Below, in pieces: positions 22,306-33,310 of a DNA stretch of 64,000 nt (position 1 is the stretch's first letter; each line of letters opens with the position of its first letter). The translations under genes were made by a program, and so were the position numbers. Source of the stretch: Ariolimax columbianus (Eukaryota > Mollusca > Gastropoda > Stylommatophora > Arionidae); NCBI GenBank assembly GCA_036924085.1, contig JAVGWX010000002.1:86943704-87007703 (forward strand), read 5' to 3'. The notes below the pieces were generated by a model. That model saw only the letters and a program-made list of their open reading frames with translations. It was not told where the DNA came from and did not search any database.

Positions 22306-23060
22306 ATGGAGGAGATGAAGAGAGCAAAATTGCCAGTCCTGGCACTTACAGAAACAAAGAAAAAGGGACAGGGCGTTCTGGACCATGACGGCAACAGGCT
22401 ATACTACAGCGGAGTTCCCATGAGTGAACGAGCCAGAGCAGGGGTTGGCTGTATAATGAATATTAACAACAAAGCAAAGGATGGAAATTCATTTCAGAAC
22501 GACTGATGGTTCTAAGTCTACAAAAGGAGGAGAGTCAAATGGATATCATCACTGTGTATGCACCAAACGAAGATGAGAGCACTGACATAAAAGATGAATT
22601 TTATGAGCTCCTTCAAAGGACCATTGACGATTGCCATAATGAAATACTTCTCCTTGGAGACTTCAACGCAAGAGTTGGAAACTACTATTCTAGATGGGAC
22701 GGAGTGATCGGTAGGTATGGAGAAGATGTCTTAAATAACAATGGAAAACGACTGCTGAGATTCTGCAGAGAACAAAACCTTGTCATTACAAATACACGGT
22801 TTCCACACAAGCGTATCCATGCCTATACAAGATGCGAACCGGCAAGAAATGAAAGATCTATAATTGACTATGCGATAGTGAGGAAAACTGATTTCAAGCA
22901 TGTAAAGGATGCTAGAGTGTTCAGAGGACCAGAGATAGGAAGCGACCACTACCTAGTTAAAATAAAGAGAGAAATTGAAAAACACTATCGAGTCAGACAA
23001 CACCCATCAGCAAGAGAAAATAAAATTAAGGCTTACAAACTACGAGAACCAGATGTTTAG
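22306..23060 (+). pseudogene. RTE LINE apurinic-like endonuclease domain
   Basis: The first part (22306-22503) holds LALTETKKKG, the conserved E-containing endonuclease motif, and RARAGVGCIM. After a frameshift at about 22500 the second part (22506-23060) holds IITVYAPNED, LLLGDFNARVG, the RSIIDYAIV motif and the terminal GSDHYLVK motif. All catalytic motifs of the exonuclease-endonuclease-phosphatase fold are visible. It would nick the target strand to prime reverse transcription. The frameshift and the TAG at 23058 stop it being made as one protein. Confidence 0.85.
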
Positions 23061-23120
23061 AGGAGATACCAAGGGCTCATAACAACAGCAATAGAAAGGA
23101 TAGAGGAATCTGAAGAAGAT

Positions 23121-25001
23121 TTGGAAATGCACTGGATAAAATTCAAAGACATCCTCAAAGAGGCTGCAGCAGAGGCATGGGGTCAAACCAAAGAAGGGTG
23201 GAAGAGAAAGAGTACACCATGGTGGACAGAAGAAGTAAAAACAATAATACGAGAAAAGAAAAAGACATGGAAGCAATACCTAGGGGCTAGGAATACAGAA
23301 GAACAAACAAAGAAATATAAAGAATATGTACATTTTAGAACAGAAGCAAAGAAGACTGTGCTCAAGGCCAAAGAGAAATCTTGGGAAGAATTTGGAGAGA
23401 AACTGGAAAATAATGCTGGAGAAAACCAGAAACTGTTCTACAGGACCTTAAAGAACATGCGGAAGGAAAAAGAATGCCCCCTGAAATTTGTTAAAGATAA
23501 ACAAGGTGCGCTGTTGACCGCCCCAGAAGAGGTAATGAACAGATGGAAAGAATATTTCTCAGATCTCCTTGGAGTGGAGGAAAACCAAGCTCTGGAAGTA
23601 ACAGTCCCAATTCAAGAAGAGGGAGCCATGGAGGGAAACGATAATATCACAATGGAAGAACTAAAGGCAGCATTGGAGAAAATTAAGATTGGTAAAGCAG
23701 CAGGACATGATGATATAACACCAGAAATGGTTAAATACATGGGAGCGGCAGGAGAGATGCTATTCTTGAAGATTCTCAAGGCAGCTTGGCGACACAAGAA
23801 GATACCAAGAGACTGGGAGGTTGCAATAATAATACCAATATTTAAAAAGGGTGACAATCGACAATGTGAAAATCACAGAGGTATTTCCCTTCTCAGTGTC
23901 CCAGGGAAAGTCTTCTCTAGGATTCTATAATGCCATTAAGAGCCAAACATGGATGAAACTCAATGTGGGTTTAGGGCAAACAGAAGTACTCAAGACCTTA
24001 TCTTTACACTCAGACAGCTAAGTGAAAAGGCTTTTGAATATGATAAAGAGATGCATCTCTGCTTTTTGGATTTGGAGAAAGCAATTGATAAAGTTCCTTG
24101 GAACAAACTCTGGGAGTGCCTGACAAGGAAGAACAGCCCAGGACCCCTGATCTCTGCTATACAGAGTTTCTATAAAACATGCAGAAATTATGTGCGGACA
24201 TCAAATCAAAAGTCAGGAGAGTTCAAGACCACTAGCGGAGTAAGACAGGGTGACATTCTATCACCGTACCTTTTCATACTCCTCATGGATGGAGTCATCA
24301 AAGCCTGCAAGGAACGGACAAAAAAGTATGAAGTAGGGTACTGGAAGATGAGACCAAGTTACATATCGGAACTAGCATTTGCAGACGATGTGGCCCTGAT
24401 AACGAAAACCGAAGCACATCTCCAGATCAACTTGCAGGTCTGGGAAGAAGAGTTGAAGACGAGAGGAATGCACATCAGCAACTCCAAAACAAAAACCATG
24501 GTGATCGCCAGAGATGAAAAGAGACATCAGATAACCCTGGGAAAACGAGTACTGGAGCAGGTCAGCATCTTTAAATATCTAGGAGTGGTAATAGATAGCA
24601 GGGGAGGAATCAAAGAGGAGTTAACTGCACGAAGGGCAGCAGCAGGTAGACTGTTCCATGCAATAAACAGAGGTTTCCTCAGTAGAAGAGAAATAAGCAG
24701 GAAAACAAAGATGGATGTATACCGCTCGACCTATGTGCCTGTCATGACATATGGATGTGAGTCATGGGCAATGACTACAGCCCAAGAAAGGCAATTACAA
24801 ACTTCAGAAATGAGGTACCTAAGAAAGGCGGTTCAGGTGACGAAAAGGGACAAGATCCGTAACCAGACAATACGTAGCAATCTTGAAGTTCAACCCCTGC
24901 AGACACGAGTGGAGCAGTCCCAACTACAGTGGTTTGGCCATGTCTGTAGAATGGAAGAAGATCGGATACCAAAGCGGTCATGGGAGATCAAAAGTCAATG
25001 A
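23121..25001 (+). pseudogene. RTE LINE reverse transcriptase and C-terminal region
   Basis: Two open frames (23121-23930, 23949-25001) are separated by a stop and frame change. They give TPWWTEEVK (linker), KIGKAAGHDDI, IPIFKKGD, HRGISLLSVPGKV, CGFRANRST, CFLDLEKAIDKV, SGVRQGDILSPYLF, LAFADDVALI (catalytic Asp pair), FKYLGVVID, then the post-RT TYGCESWAMT and LQWFGHVCRMEED. This is a complete RT with its C-terminal extension. Only a few lesions separate it from coding integrity, so it is a fairly recent copy. Confidence 0.9.
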
Positions 25002-25199
25002 CGCAGACCCCGAGGACGTCCCAAAGTACGTTGGGAAGACAACATACGACAGTTCCTAAGTAATAGAGGGCTGGATTGGAAAGAGGCCAGGAAAAAGACG
25101 GCGAATAGAGCAGGGTGGTGTTCTCTTTGGCAAACCTCTACACTTCACGGTACAAGAGGAGCGACTAAGTAAGTAAGTAAGTTATAATTTAGTTAATTG

Positions 25200-25600
25200 T
25201 TATCATTATAGGCGACCTAGTAATCTCAATTTTGCTCCCTACGGAGCATAAGACGCCTACTGTAAATATAAAGTAAACGGGAACATGTCCTGAAATCACG
25301 TTGCAGTTTTTGTGCCAGCTCACAGACCATTCTCCAATTTTATCTAAATCCAATGTCAATATATCCTCTTCTGCTTTAGATGAGACACTACTGCATGCAT
25401 GGATCCGATATCGATGTCCAAATCGTTTATATATATCAAGAACAAAATTGGATCGCATAAACAGAAACGTCTTTAGCCGCCTTTTGCAACACACATGAAG
25501 ATAAAGAGTTCAAAATCGTGCATGCAAACGAAGACGCCCCGGTATCAACGTCATGAAATCGCAGGTGTAGATCGTATCATTTATTTGTAAGCTTATGAGA
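25200..25600. other. No recognisable feature
   Basis: Unique-looking sequence downstream of the RTE-type insertion. Overlapping antisense open frames at 25189-25498 have no recognised domain. Confidence 0.4.
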
Positions 25601-25604
25601 AGTG

Positions 25605-25930
25605 CAAATGTCACTAGTGAAAGACAGTACGGTTTATGGCTAAGTTTGTTCACAATGTTGGCCAATATTCGACAGTTCAGTTTATTGCTGTTTGTTTATC
25701 ATTTTGGCCAATATGCGACAGAATAATTAATTGTCAAGTTTGTTTATTATAATTTTTGGCTAATGTTGGACAGAATTATTTATTTTAAAACTTGCTTATT
25801 GTAATTTCTAATGTAGTACACTAACATTTAATGGTAAGTTAGTTTATCAGTCTGGCCAAAATGGGACAGTATGTTTTATTGGTAAGTTTGTTTATCATTA
25901 TGGGCAATGTTGGACGGTATAGTGTGCATA
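25605..25930. repeat. Degenerate ~57-bp AT-rich minisatellite, ~5 copies
   Basis: The recurring blocks are TAAGTTTGTTTATCAT, TTTGGCCAATGTTGGACAG and ATTTATT. Copies are strongly diverged, indicating an old array. No source element was identified. Confidence 0.75.
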
Positions 25931-26780
25931 CGAGAGATAAAGAGACAAAGTGTGTTTGCGTTTGGAGAATGGTGTTAACATATTTAATACGTTCTTAAAT
26001 TTTCCAGACAACACAGAGTGTCCCACTAAACTAGATAACAGCAATTACCCACAGTAATTTTATATATTTTTCACAATACTAATTTATAAATATGAGAGAA
26101 ACGCATTTTCTAACAATACATTTTTCCTTGACATGACTATGTTCACTATCTAAAAACTCTATGCTTAGTCCATTGTGTTATTGTGTCAAAGCAGTGGCCA
26201 GTTTAGCAGACAAGCCTTTTTTCGGTGCGATCGCGCGAGTGTCTGCATCCTGAGTTACCTCCAGTCTCGACTGATCGTCTTGCCACTGGTCCAATTTAGT
26301 TCGGGACGAGAGAGTGAAATTGATGACCAACGCATCTACTTACTGGCTATGCCACACTGGGCAACATTAACATTTTCATTTTAATAGAATACCTGCGAAG
26401 GTGCATGTGCACTTCTGTGTTAAATCTGCTTAGATATATTGTTTAAATAAATTAATTCAATAAAATACTTGAAACAAGTTTGTAATAATTAACCGATTTG
26501 AAATGCGAACTAGTCTACCCACATGTAAGTATATACATGTGTTGCAGATAGGGAAGGCTAGTCGGTGTGGAAGGAAACTTGTTACTCTACCACATAAAAT
26601 AGAACTGAGATGAGGCTGTGGCGTCAATTGGGATTAAAATAATGTGTCACAGGTACGGTCAGATACTGCGCCGCTCAGACGAAAATATATAAGAAAGGGA
26701 CGTTAATTAATAAGTGAAGATTTTCATCCGAGACAACAAACAACAACAATATACAAGTTAGCGACTGATAGAGGAAATGA
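25931..26780. other. No recognisable feature
   Basis: AT-rich unique sequence. A 69-codon open frame at 26175-26384 has no recognisable domain or splice context. Confidence 0.4.
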
Positions 26781-26784
26781 AGCA

Positions 26785-27400
26785 CACACTTGTTAAAAGA
26801 CATGATCACATTATCACTATCATCGTGTGCATTGCCGGTAATATTGTCCATACTGGATTTCCATCCACTCCTTTCACGTGCGTCGTTTATCAACACTGTT
26901 GTCTATCGTCCCCCGTCCCATTCCTTCAGGCTCTCCAATATGTTATGTCTGTGCTTCCATCTATTTCTCGTTCATGCTACTTTGCCTTTTGTCACAGTAT
27001 GTTCCATGCTGTACTAGTCTCTTCTCATTGCATCCCCGAAAAAGGATGACTACCTTTACCAGACTTTTGCAATGAGTTGTTGTCTTTGTGCCTGTGCTTC
27101 CTCATGTACCGTATCATTAGTGTTGTCTTTGTGCCTGTGCTTCCTCAAGTACCGTATCATTAGTGTTGTGTTTGTGTCTGTGCTTCCTCAAGTACCGTAT
27201 CATCAGTGTTGTATGTGTGTCTGTGCTTTCTCAAGTACCGTATCATTAGTGTTGTCTTTGTGTCTGTGCTTCCTCAAGTACCGTATCATTAGTGTTGTTT
27301 TTGTGTCTGTGCTTCCTCAAGTACCGTATCATTAGTGTTGTCTTTTTGCCTGTGTTTCTTCAAGTACCGTATCATTAGTCTTCTTGGTACCCCTTGAACA
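26785..27400 (-). mobile_element. LINE C-terminal remnant, split by a 43-bp minisatellite
   Basis: On the minus strand, from 27400: a junction TKKTNDTVLEE at the array edge, then the array, then AQRQQLIAK and a broken SSFFGDAMRR. Shifted frames follow, and it ends with LINDARERSGWKSSMDNITG at 26790-26896. The same order (NKSNNTVLEK.., QSSFCGHVMRR) occurs in the LINE at 48590-49015, which has no array. Frames are broken. Confidence 0.75.
27078..27384. repeat. 43-bp minisatellite, 7 copies, LINE-derived
   Basis: GTATCATTAG recurs every 43 bases (27111, 27154, 27197 and on). On the minus strand one unit encodes NDTVLEEAQAQRQH, matching NNTVLEKATYTRDLL in the related LINE at about 48.85 kb. Confidence 0.95.
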
Positions 27401-27697
27401 CACACAGGAGTACCAACAAAAATGGTTGTTGTTTCGAATGCCTATAATGAGTTAGGTTACTTTTGTGTAAACCCTGAAAAGGACGTTAAGTGGCAGGTTG
27501 CAATAGCTTTTCTTACATCCCGAGGATGCTGATAAAAGTGGGCCTGCGTTCTCAAGGCGGTTGTGTTGTGATTGGCTTCATCTCCGTGCTGCTCACTACT
27601 ACAGGCATCACGTCTATCTCTCACCTTGTTAGCAGGCTGCCATGAAAATAGCCTGTTGTCAGGAAGGGCTACAAGGAAGCCAAGGTGGGGGCACTTC

Positions 27698-28382
27698 TCC
27701 AGTATGTTTTGGCTAAACCTATCTATCATGTCTGATCAGTATGTTTTGGTTGAACCTGTCTAACATGTCTGATCAGTATGTTTTGGCTGAACCTGTCTAA
27801 CATGTCTGATCAGTATGTTTTGGCTGAACCTGTCTAACATGTCTGATCAGTATGTTTTGGCTGAACCTGTCTAACATGTCTGATCAGTATGTTTTGGCTG
27901 AACCTGTCTAACATGTCTGATCAGTATGTTTTGGCTGAACCTGTCTAACATGTCTGATCAGTATGTTTTGGCTGAACCTGTCTAACATGTCTGATCAGTA
28001 TGTTTTGGCTGAAGCTGTCTAACATGTCTGATCAGTATGTTTTGGCTGAAGCTGTCTAACATGTCTGATCAGTATGTTTTGGCTGAACCTGACTAACATG
28101 TCTGATCAGTATGTTTTGGCTGAAGCTGTCTAACATGTCTGATCAGTATGTTTTGGCTGAACCTGTCTAACATGTCTGATCAGTATGTTTTGGCTGAACC
28201 TGTCTAACATGTCTGTTCAGTATGTTTTGCCTGAAGCTGTCTAACATGTCTGTTCAGTATGTTTTGCCTGAACCTGTCTAACATGTCTGATCAGTATGTT
28301 TTGCCTGAACCTGTCTAACATGTCTGATCAGTATGTTTTGCCTGAACCTGTCTAACATGTCTGATCAGTATGTTTTGCCTGA
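27698..28382. repeat. 37-bp minisatellite, ~18.5 copies
   Basis: The unit is TCTGATCAGTATGTTTTGGC plus TGAACCTGTCTAACATG. Variants (GAAGCTGTC, TCTGTTCAG, TTTTGCCTG) cluster toward the right end, giving a polarity of divergence. The array shares its core with the 38-bp array at 8735-8965. Confidence 0.97.
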
Positions 28383-29540
28383 TTATACCGTTTTTGTTGT
28401 CCAGCTACTCATTTTCTCACTCCTTGGTGCGGTCATGTCTGTCTTAAATGTATTTTTGACTTCTTCTATGAGTCGTTAGAGGTTATATAGTTGTTATTTT
28501 CGTTCTCTCTGATGAAGGTATTTTGGTCGTAAAGTTATTTTCTAATGTCGTTTCTTTATTAACGCGGTATCGAAAAAGAAATACAAATAATGGTTTTTGT
28601 CTACACTGTACCTAACCAATAGCTGAGACATCAAACACTGCATCCCCCACAACAGTGTCCGGTATGCGACTACACTAACCTTCACGTCCCTGCAGGGGCG
28701 AACTCGTGATGAAGCTGGTCCGAAAAACAAACAATAGATGACATGTCAAACTGTCATGTACAACTTAGACCTGATAAAGCATTAGTGTTGTTTGTTTACA
28801 CAATTAAAAATTGACACGTACGACTACTTGTTGGTGACTTGTCTGTTATTTTGATTACACTGCGTTTGGTTTGTTTTGTTTTTTTTAAATTTTTTTTTGA
28901 GAGGGTAGGGGAGGGTGGGGGGGGGGGGGGGTGTTTAGTGCAGGGCTCTTAATGATGACATCCACTTACTCTTCTCGCGTATTGACAAATAGTGATACAA
29001 ATCTCCTGCGGTCAGGCCAGTCGCAATACAATCAACTGTCTCAGATTGTTATCGTGGAAAACTTTCCGTGTGTTGCGATATTGACATCTAAGAGCTTGTA
29101 TGCTCTTCACTAATTATTATTACATTCAAGTGTTACATCGGCTACAGAAAAGATCAACATAAATGTGTGTTGCGTATCACTAGCAAGAGGTGTGTTACGT
29201 TGTATTTTATGAAGGTCTGTATCAGTGATTAAACAAACGAAAACGGAACAAAGCAAAACAGCTGACTTTGCTTTGTTGTATTTTGTATTTAGTTAATGCA
29301 GTGCTTGATGCAAATTTGTATATGTTGAAACTAAGATATCGTGTGTTAATGGTTTAATGACATTGTTAGAGGTTACTCGTGTTTAGATTACTTTTTTTTA
29401 AAGATGGTTACAGCGGCTCTTCTTATAGACCGGTTATTTTAGCCCTAGTGCAATACGAGGTTTCTTAGTAGGCTAATAATTATGACGATAGCAGTGTTGA
29501 TCCCCACTTTGCTGGTCAGGCTAGGATCACAATGTTGAGC
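28383..29540. other. Mostly featureless, with a G-rich run
   Basis: At 28900-28932 there is GAGAGGGTAGGGGAGGG followed by GTGGGG and an unbroken G run, a potential G-quadruplex or assembly-prone homopolymer. Otherwise no coding signal was seen. Confidence 0.5.
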
Positions 29541-29544
29541 AGTA

Positions 29545-29752
29545 CATGAAATGTAGTGGTCATCGACCCAAAGCTGACTACTAACGTCCTGGTCATCGAC
29601 CCAAAGCTGACTGCTAACGTCCTGGTCATCGACCCAAAGCTGACTACTAACGTCCTGGTCATCGACCCAAAGCTGACTGCTAACGTCCTGGTCATCGACT
29701 CAAAGCTGACTGCTAGCGCCCTGGTCATCGACCCAAAGCTGACTGGAGAAAG
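29545..29752. repeat. 33-bp minisatellite, 6 copies, derived from repeat family b
   Basis: The unit is GGTCATCGACCCAAAGCTGA plus CTGCTAACGTCCT. The source is visible in family b at 34200: GGTCAGCGACCCATAGCTGA plus CTGCTAGCGTCAG. The left flank AGCAGTACATGAAATGTAGT also matches the family b edge AGCAGCGCATGAGCTGCAGT. Confidence 0.9.
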
Positions 29753-29824
29753 AAGTACCAGAATCTTTTCCGACCGACTTGAGAGCAAAAGCATGTGGCG
29801 GTGATGTGAGAATATCCTACAGGA

Positions 29825-30390
29825 ATCTGTCAGCCTCGAGGTAAGGTGGTCGACTCGGCTGCTGTAGGTCACGGGTTCAAATCACGGTGGAGACCAGGAT
29901 TTATTTACGTTTATCATCCGGTAAAAATGTCCCCTGATCTCTGAGTAGTGAGATCGGACACCCGTATCAGTAGAGCGCATGGGAAAAATCCCCTGAGAGT
30001 TGGAATCTGAACATAGTAGACGTAATGGCCGCTGCCCAGGCAAAATTCAAGTTAAAAATATATTCAAATTATTCTAAGGTTTCTCGCCCCAAAGAAACTG
30101 TGTCGCAAAACGAGGAATGTGTTGAAATAACGTCATGTCTTGGTTAATGTAGCAAGCGGAATGACCTAGATAGCATGTCTGCCTTGCTGTAATTTACGTT
30201 TCCACTACCACCGGTCCTAAAAAGACGATCGAATATTCCTAGTGCAACCAACGTAACGTTTGGTAATAGATACTGGTATTGACCTGGCAAGTCACCAGCG
30301 AAATTTCGCCTGTCAAAAATTAATGCAACAAAGAAGATCACACCTCTACACGGAGTTCAACAACACAAGTGGACTGAAGATAGATAGATC
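29825..30390 (+). mobile_element. Long tRNA-headed SINE-like element, family a (copy 2)
   Basis: It is co-linear with 10917-11505. The head GGTGGTCGACTCGGCTG and B-box-like GGGTTCAAATCACGG (about 29873) fit a tRNA-derived pol III promoter better than copy 1. The GATCTCTGAGTAGTGAGATC, GGCAAAATTCAAGTTAAAAA and AAGTGGACTGAAGATAGATA blocks then follow. No conserved ORF was seen. Confidence 0.7.
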
Positions 30391-30459
30391 TGTCCAGTCA
30401 GGTTTAGTGACGGGAAGCCAGTCCTTGTAGAAAATGTATGCCTTATTCGGTACTAGCAG

Positions 30460-30965
30460 ACTTAGTGAAGGCGAAACAAGGATATTATGTTGGACTACGT
30501 GATTCTGTCCAACTTTAGGAAAGCACAACAGGGATATGATGTTGGACTACGTGATTATGTTATGTCCGACTCATTGAATACAAGGCGGTGGTGCGATAAT
30601 ATAAGTATTTGAATATGTCGTGACAGACTTGACGAAGACACTGAGATTGTAGTAAGTCAGAGTTTGGCGATTCTGTCGTGTCGGACTTATTAAAGGTAAG
30701 GAGGTATTGTCATGACATAATTACCCAAATATGTCGTGTCAGACTTATTAAAGACAAGGAGGTATTGTCATGACATAATTACCCAAATCTGTCGTATCAG
30801 ACTTTTGCAAACAAGCAAGTTTACCCATGATATAATTACCAAAATATGTCATGTCAGACTTAGTTAAGACAATGAAGTATTCCCTGATTTAAAAACTAAA
30901 ATCTGTCGTGTCCGATTTAGTGAAGACAATGAAGTATTCCTTGATATAATTACCAAAATGTAATG
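30460..30965. repeat. Degenerate ~58-62-bp minisatellite, ~7 copies
   Basis: The unit core is TGTCGTGTCAGACTTATTAA, AGACAAGGAGGTATTGTCAT, GACATAATTACC. Two central copies (30688-30790) are nearly identical while the outer ones are much decayed, as expected if homogenisation acts mainly in the middle. Confidence 0.85.
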
Positions 30966-30984
30966 TAACAGCCACAACAGATAC

Positions 30985-31585
30985 ACTTTAGAAAACCGCA
31001 AGGCTCAAAATGTGAGGTGTTGGCTAGAATATCACAGACAATAGGGGCGCTTGCACGGCTTAACAAAATCTGGCAAGATAAACGGTTAGCACTAAGCACG
31101 AAAATCAGATTAATGCGTACACTGGTCCTGTCAATATTATATGCTTGCGAGACATGGACAGTTACAGCTGACCTTCAGCGAAGTTTAGAGGCCTTGGAGA
31201 TGAGATGTTTTTGAACACTTTTAAACGCCACGTGCAATGATCGAGTTACAAATCAGGAAATACGATATAGAATTACAACAGCAATAGAGCCTTTTGAAGA
31301 CCTCTTGGCAACTGTCAAAATAAGCAAATTCGCTTGGTACGGTCACATATCGAGATCAAATGGTCTTGCAAATACAATCTCCTACGGAAAGGTGCAAGGC
31401 AGCCAACGAAGAGGCCGTCCCAAAAAGAGGAGGGAGGACAACATACAAGAATGGACCAATCTCCGACCAGAAGAGGAACAGGCAGCGGCCGCTTACAGAG
31501 AAGGATGGCGTGGAGTTGTGAGGAAGTCTTCATGTGTGCCCCAACGTCCTCACCGGTTACGGGATGACCTGACCTGACCTGATAT
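30985..31585 (+). mobile_element. 5'-truncated RTE-like LINE tail (second copy)
   Basis: Frames read MLARISQTIGALARLNKIWQ, KIRLMRTLVLSILYACETW, ALEMRCF, then after a stop the 31305-31577 frame with FAWYGHISRSNGL, RRGRPKKRREDN and RPHRLRDDLT. It ends in a (CCTGA)n tail. It is close to the element at 13742-14250 but extends further 5'. No clear target-site duplication was seen. Confidence 0.85.
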
Positions 31586-32100
31586 TCAAATATATTCTGA
31601 ATGTTTTCAAAAATTGCAAAGCATCCAAATATGTATTCCAAATGTTTTCAAAATGCAGAAAGTACCCATATAAATGTTTTCAAAATATGAGTCATTATTT
31701 ATTTAAACTATAATGAGTATATAATCGAATATACTTAATGTAGTGTCAACCGTTATAGGTCAGTGCCATAGCCAATGTTGCCCTCGAGTATGAAGATAGC
31801 TCTGTCATGTACTAAACAGCAACCTGTGTGAGGTGGGGTGGCCAGTTCCAGTCCGTGCTGTTTGTACCTTCTCTAACTCATAAACTCAGTTACAGTTGGG
31901 TCGACTGGAGATGGAATCGAGGTATGAACCACGGCCTGGATTTGTTTCTGTCCATCCATGAACTCGAACCCTTGACATGTTGTAATCCCAGTCTACAGTA
32001 GTAAGCTATCTCATTTCTAATTAGGCTACACTTCTATTAATTAGAAAGCTTTCAATATTTTAAAAGCTATTTTCCCTAAAAACTGTGGTAATTAAAAAAA
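31586..32100. other. No recognisable feature
   Basis: AT-rich sequence with short internal duplications (ATTCAAATATATTCTGAATG and ATTCCAAATG variants) at 31580-31690. No gene or shared repeat was seen. Confidence 0.4.
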
Positions 32101-32104
32101 AAGA

Positions 32105-33310
32105 TAATGTCAATTGGCACACACAGGCCCCAACACAAGATTACAATTGAAAATGAAGAAACTGAACACAAGAATTACTGTCAATTCCTTGGCACTTTGA
32201 TAACAAACGATGGGGACTGTGCCAGGGAAATGAGACGATTATCTATAACGATAAAGACACGGAATAGTATGCAAAATTTGTGGCACAATACTAACAAAGA
32301 CTTTGAATTGAAGATCATCAGAAAGTGAGTATTCCCAGTGGCAATGTGCGGATTCGTGACATGGACCACGGCACAAATATTAAGAAAGAGGATCGGGGAT
32401 TTCCAGACAAAATGCTACAGAAAAATCATAAAAATACCTTGGGTAAAGAAAATAACAAATAAAACCATCCTACAAGATCTGAGTGTTGAAGAGAACTGGC
32501 TTATAAACCACGTTATGTCTCCGAAACTGAGGTTTTTCGGCCACATCAAGCGCTAAGACGGACCGAAAAAAGCAGTGCCTAAGGACATTGTTCCAAGAAT
32601 ACAAGGCAGCAGTCGACCAATGCGTAGATGGACACAAGACATAAAGGACACTCTAAACATGAACATGGAGTAGACGAGTAGATTGACACAAGACATATAG
32701 GACACTCAAAACATGAACATGGAGTAGAGGAGTAGATTGACAAAAGACATAAAGGACACTCTAAACATGAACATGGAGTAAACGAGTAGATTGACAAAAG
32801 ACATAAAGGACACTCTAAACATGAACATGGAGTAAACGAGTAGATTGACACAAGACATAAAGGACACTCTAAACATGAACATGGAGTAGACGAGTAGATT
32901 GACACAAGACATAAAGGACACTCTAAACATGAACACGGAGTAGACGAGTAGATTGACACAAGACATAAAGGACACTCTAAACATGAACATGGAGTAGACG
33001 AGTAGATTGACACAAGACATAAAGGACACTCTAAACATGAACATGGAGTAGACGAGTAGATTGACACAAGACATAAAGGACACTCTAAACATGAACATGG
33101 AGTAGACGAGTAGACTGACACAAGACATAAAGGACACTCTGAACATGAACATAGAGTAGACGAGTAGACTGACATAAGACATAAAGGACACTCTAAACAT
33201 GAACATGGAGTAGACGAGTAGATTTACTGCTGATCGAGATTCCTATCGAATATCTGCGTTGAAAGCGATGTTCTGCCAAGGACATGTAAATTTAGATGAT
33301 GATGATTAAC
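32105..33310 (+). mobile_element. LINE C-terminal region, split by a 54-bp minisatellite
   Basis: The left part reads IENEETEHKNYCQFLGTLI, WTTAQILRKRIGDFQTKCYR, PKLRFFGHIKR and PMRRWTQDIKDTLNMNME, then the array. After the array a frame reads TADRDSYRISALKAMFCQGH, ending in an Asp run from a (GAT)n tail near 33300. This matches the element at 51.0-51.6 kb (FGHIKR...ATFCKGHV), which lacks this array. Stops and a frameshift at 32327-32340 make it inactive. Confidence 0.85.
32631..33225. repeat. 54-bp minisatellite, 11 copies, LINE-derived
   Basis: The unit starts GACACAAGACATAAAGGACA and contains ACTCTAAACATGAACATGGA. GACACAAGAC recurs every 54 bases from 32631. In the LINE frame it reads TQDIKDTLNMNME, stop, TSRL. 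The first unit is joined in frame to the upstream LINE (RRWTQDIKDT). The period is a multiple of three, so minus-strand frames stay open as long spurious ORFs. Confidence 0.97.

Larger units (their letters stand above)
21979..25181 (+). mobile_element. Near full-length RTE-type LINE (~3.2 kb), inactive
   Basis: It has a short 5' leader, an endonuclease (22306-23060), a linker and RT (23121-25001), and a (TAAG)n tail at 25166-25181. TTATAATTCAGT (21967-21978) and TTATAATTTAGT (25182-25193) flank it: a probable 12-bp target-site duplication with one mismatch. Length, the endonuclease-RT order without RNase H, and the simple-repeat tail fit the RTE clade. Coding is broken by a frameshift near 22500, a stop at 23058, a stop and frame change near 23928-23950, and one near 25000. 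Confidence 0.85.

Noticed and set aside
32579..33206. 198- and 166-codon Cys/Met-rich ORFs on the minus strand
   Set aside because: Antisense of the 54-bp array. The period is divisible by three, so one stop-free unit gives an indefinitely open frame; the sense strand is LINE.
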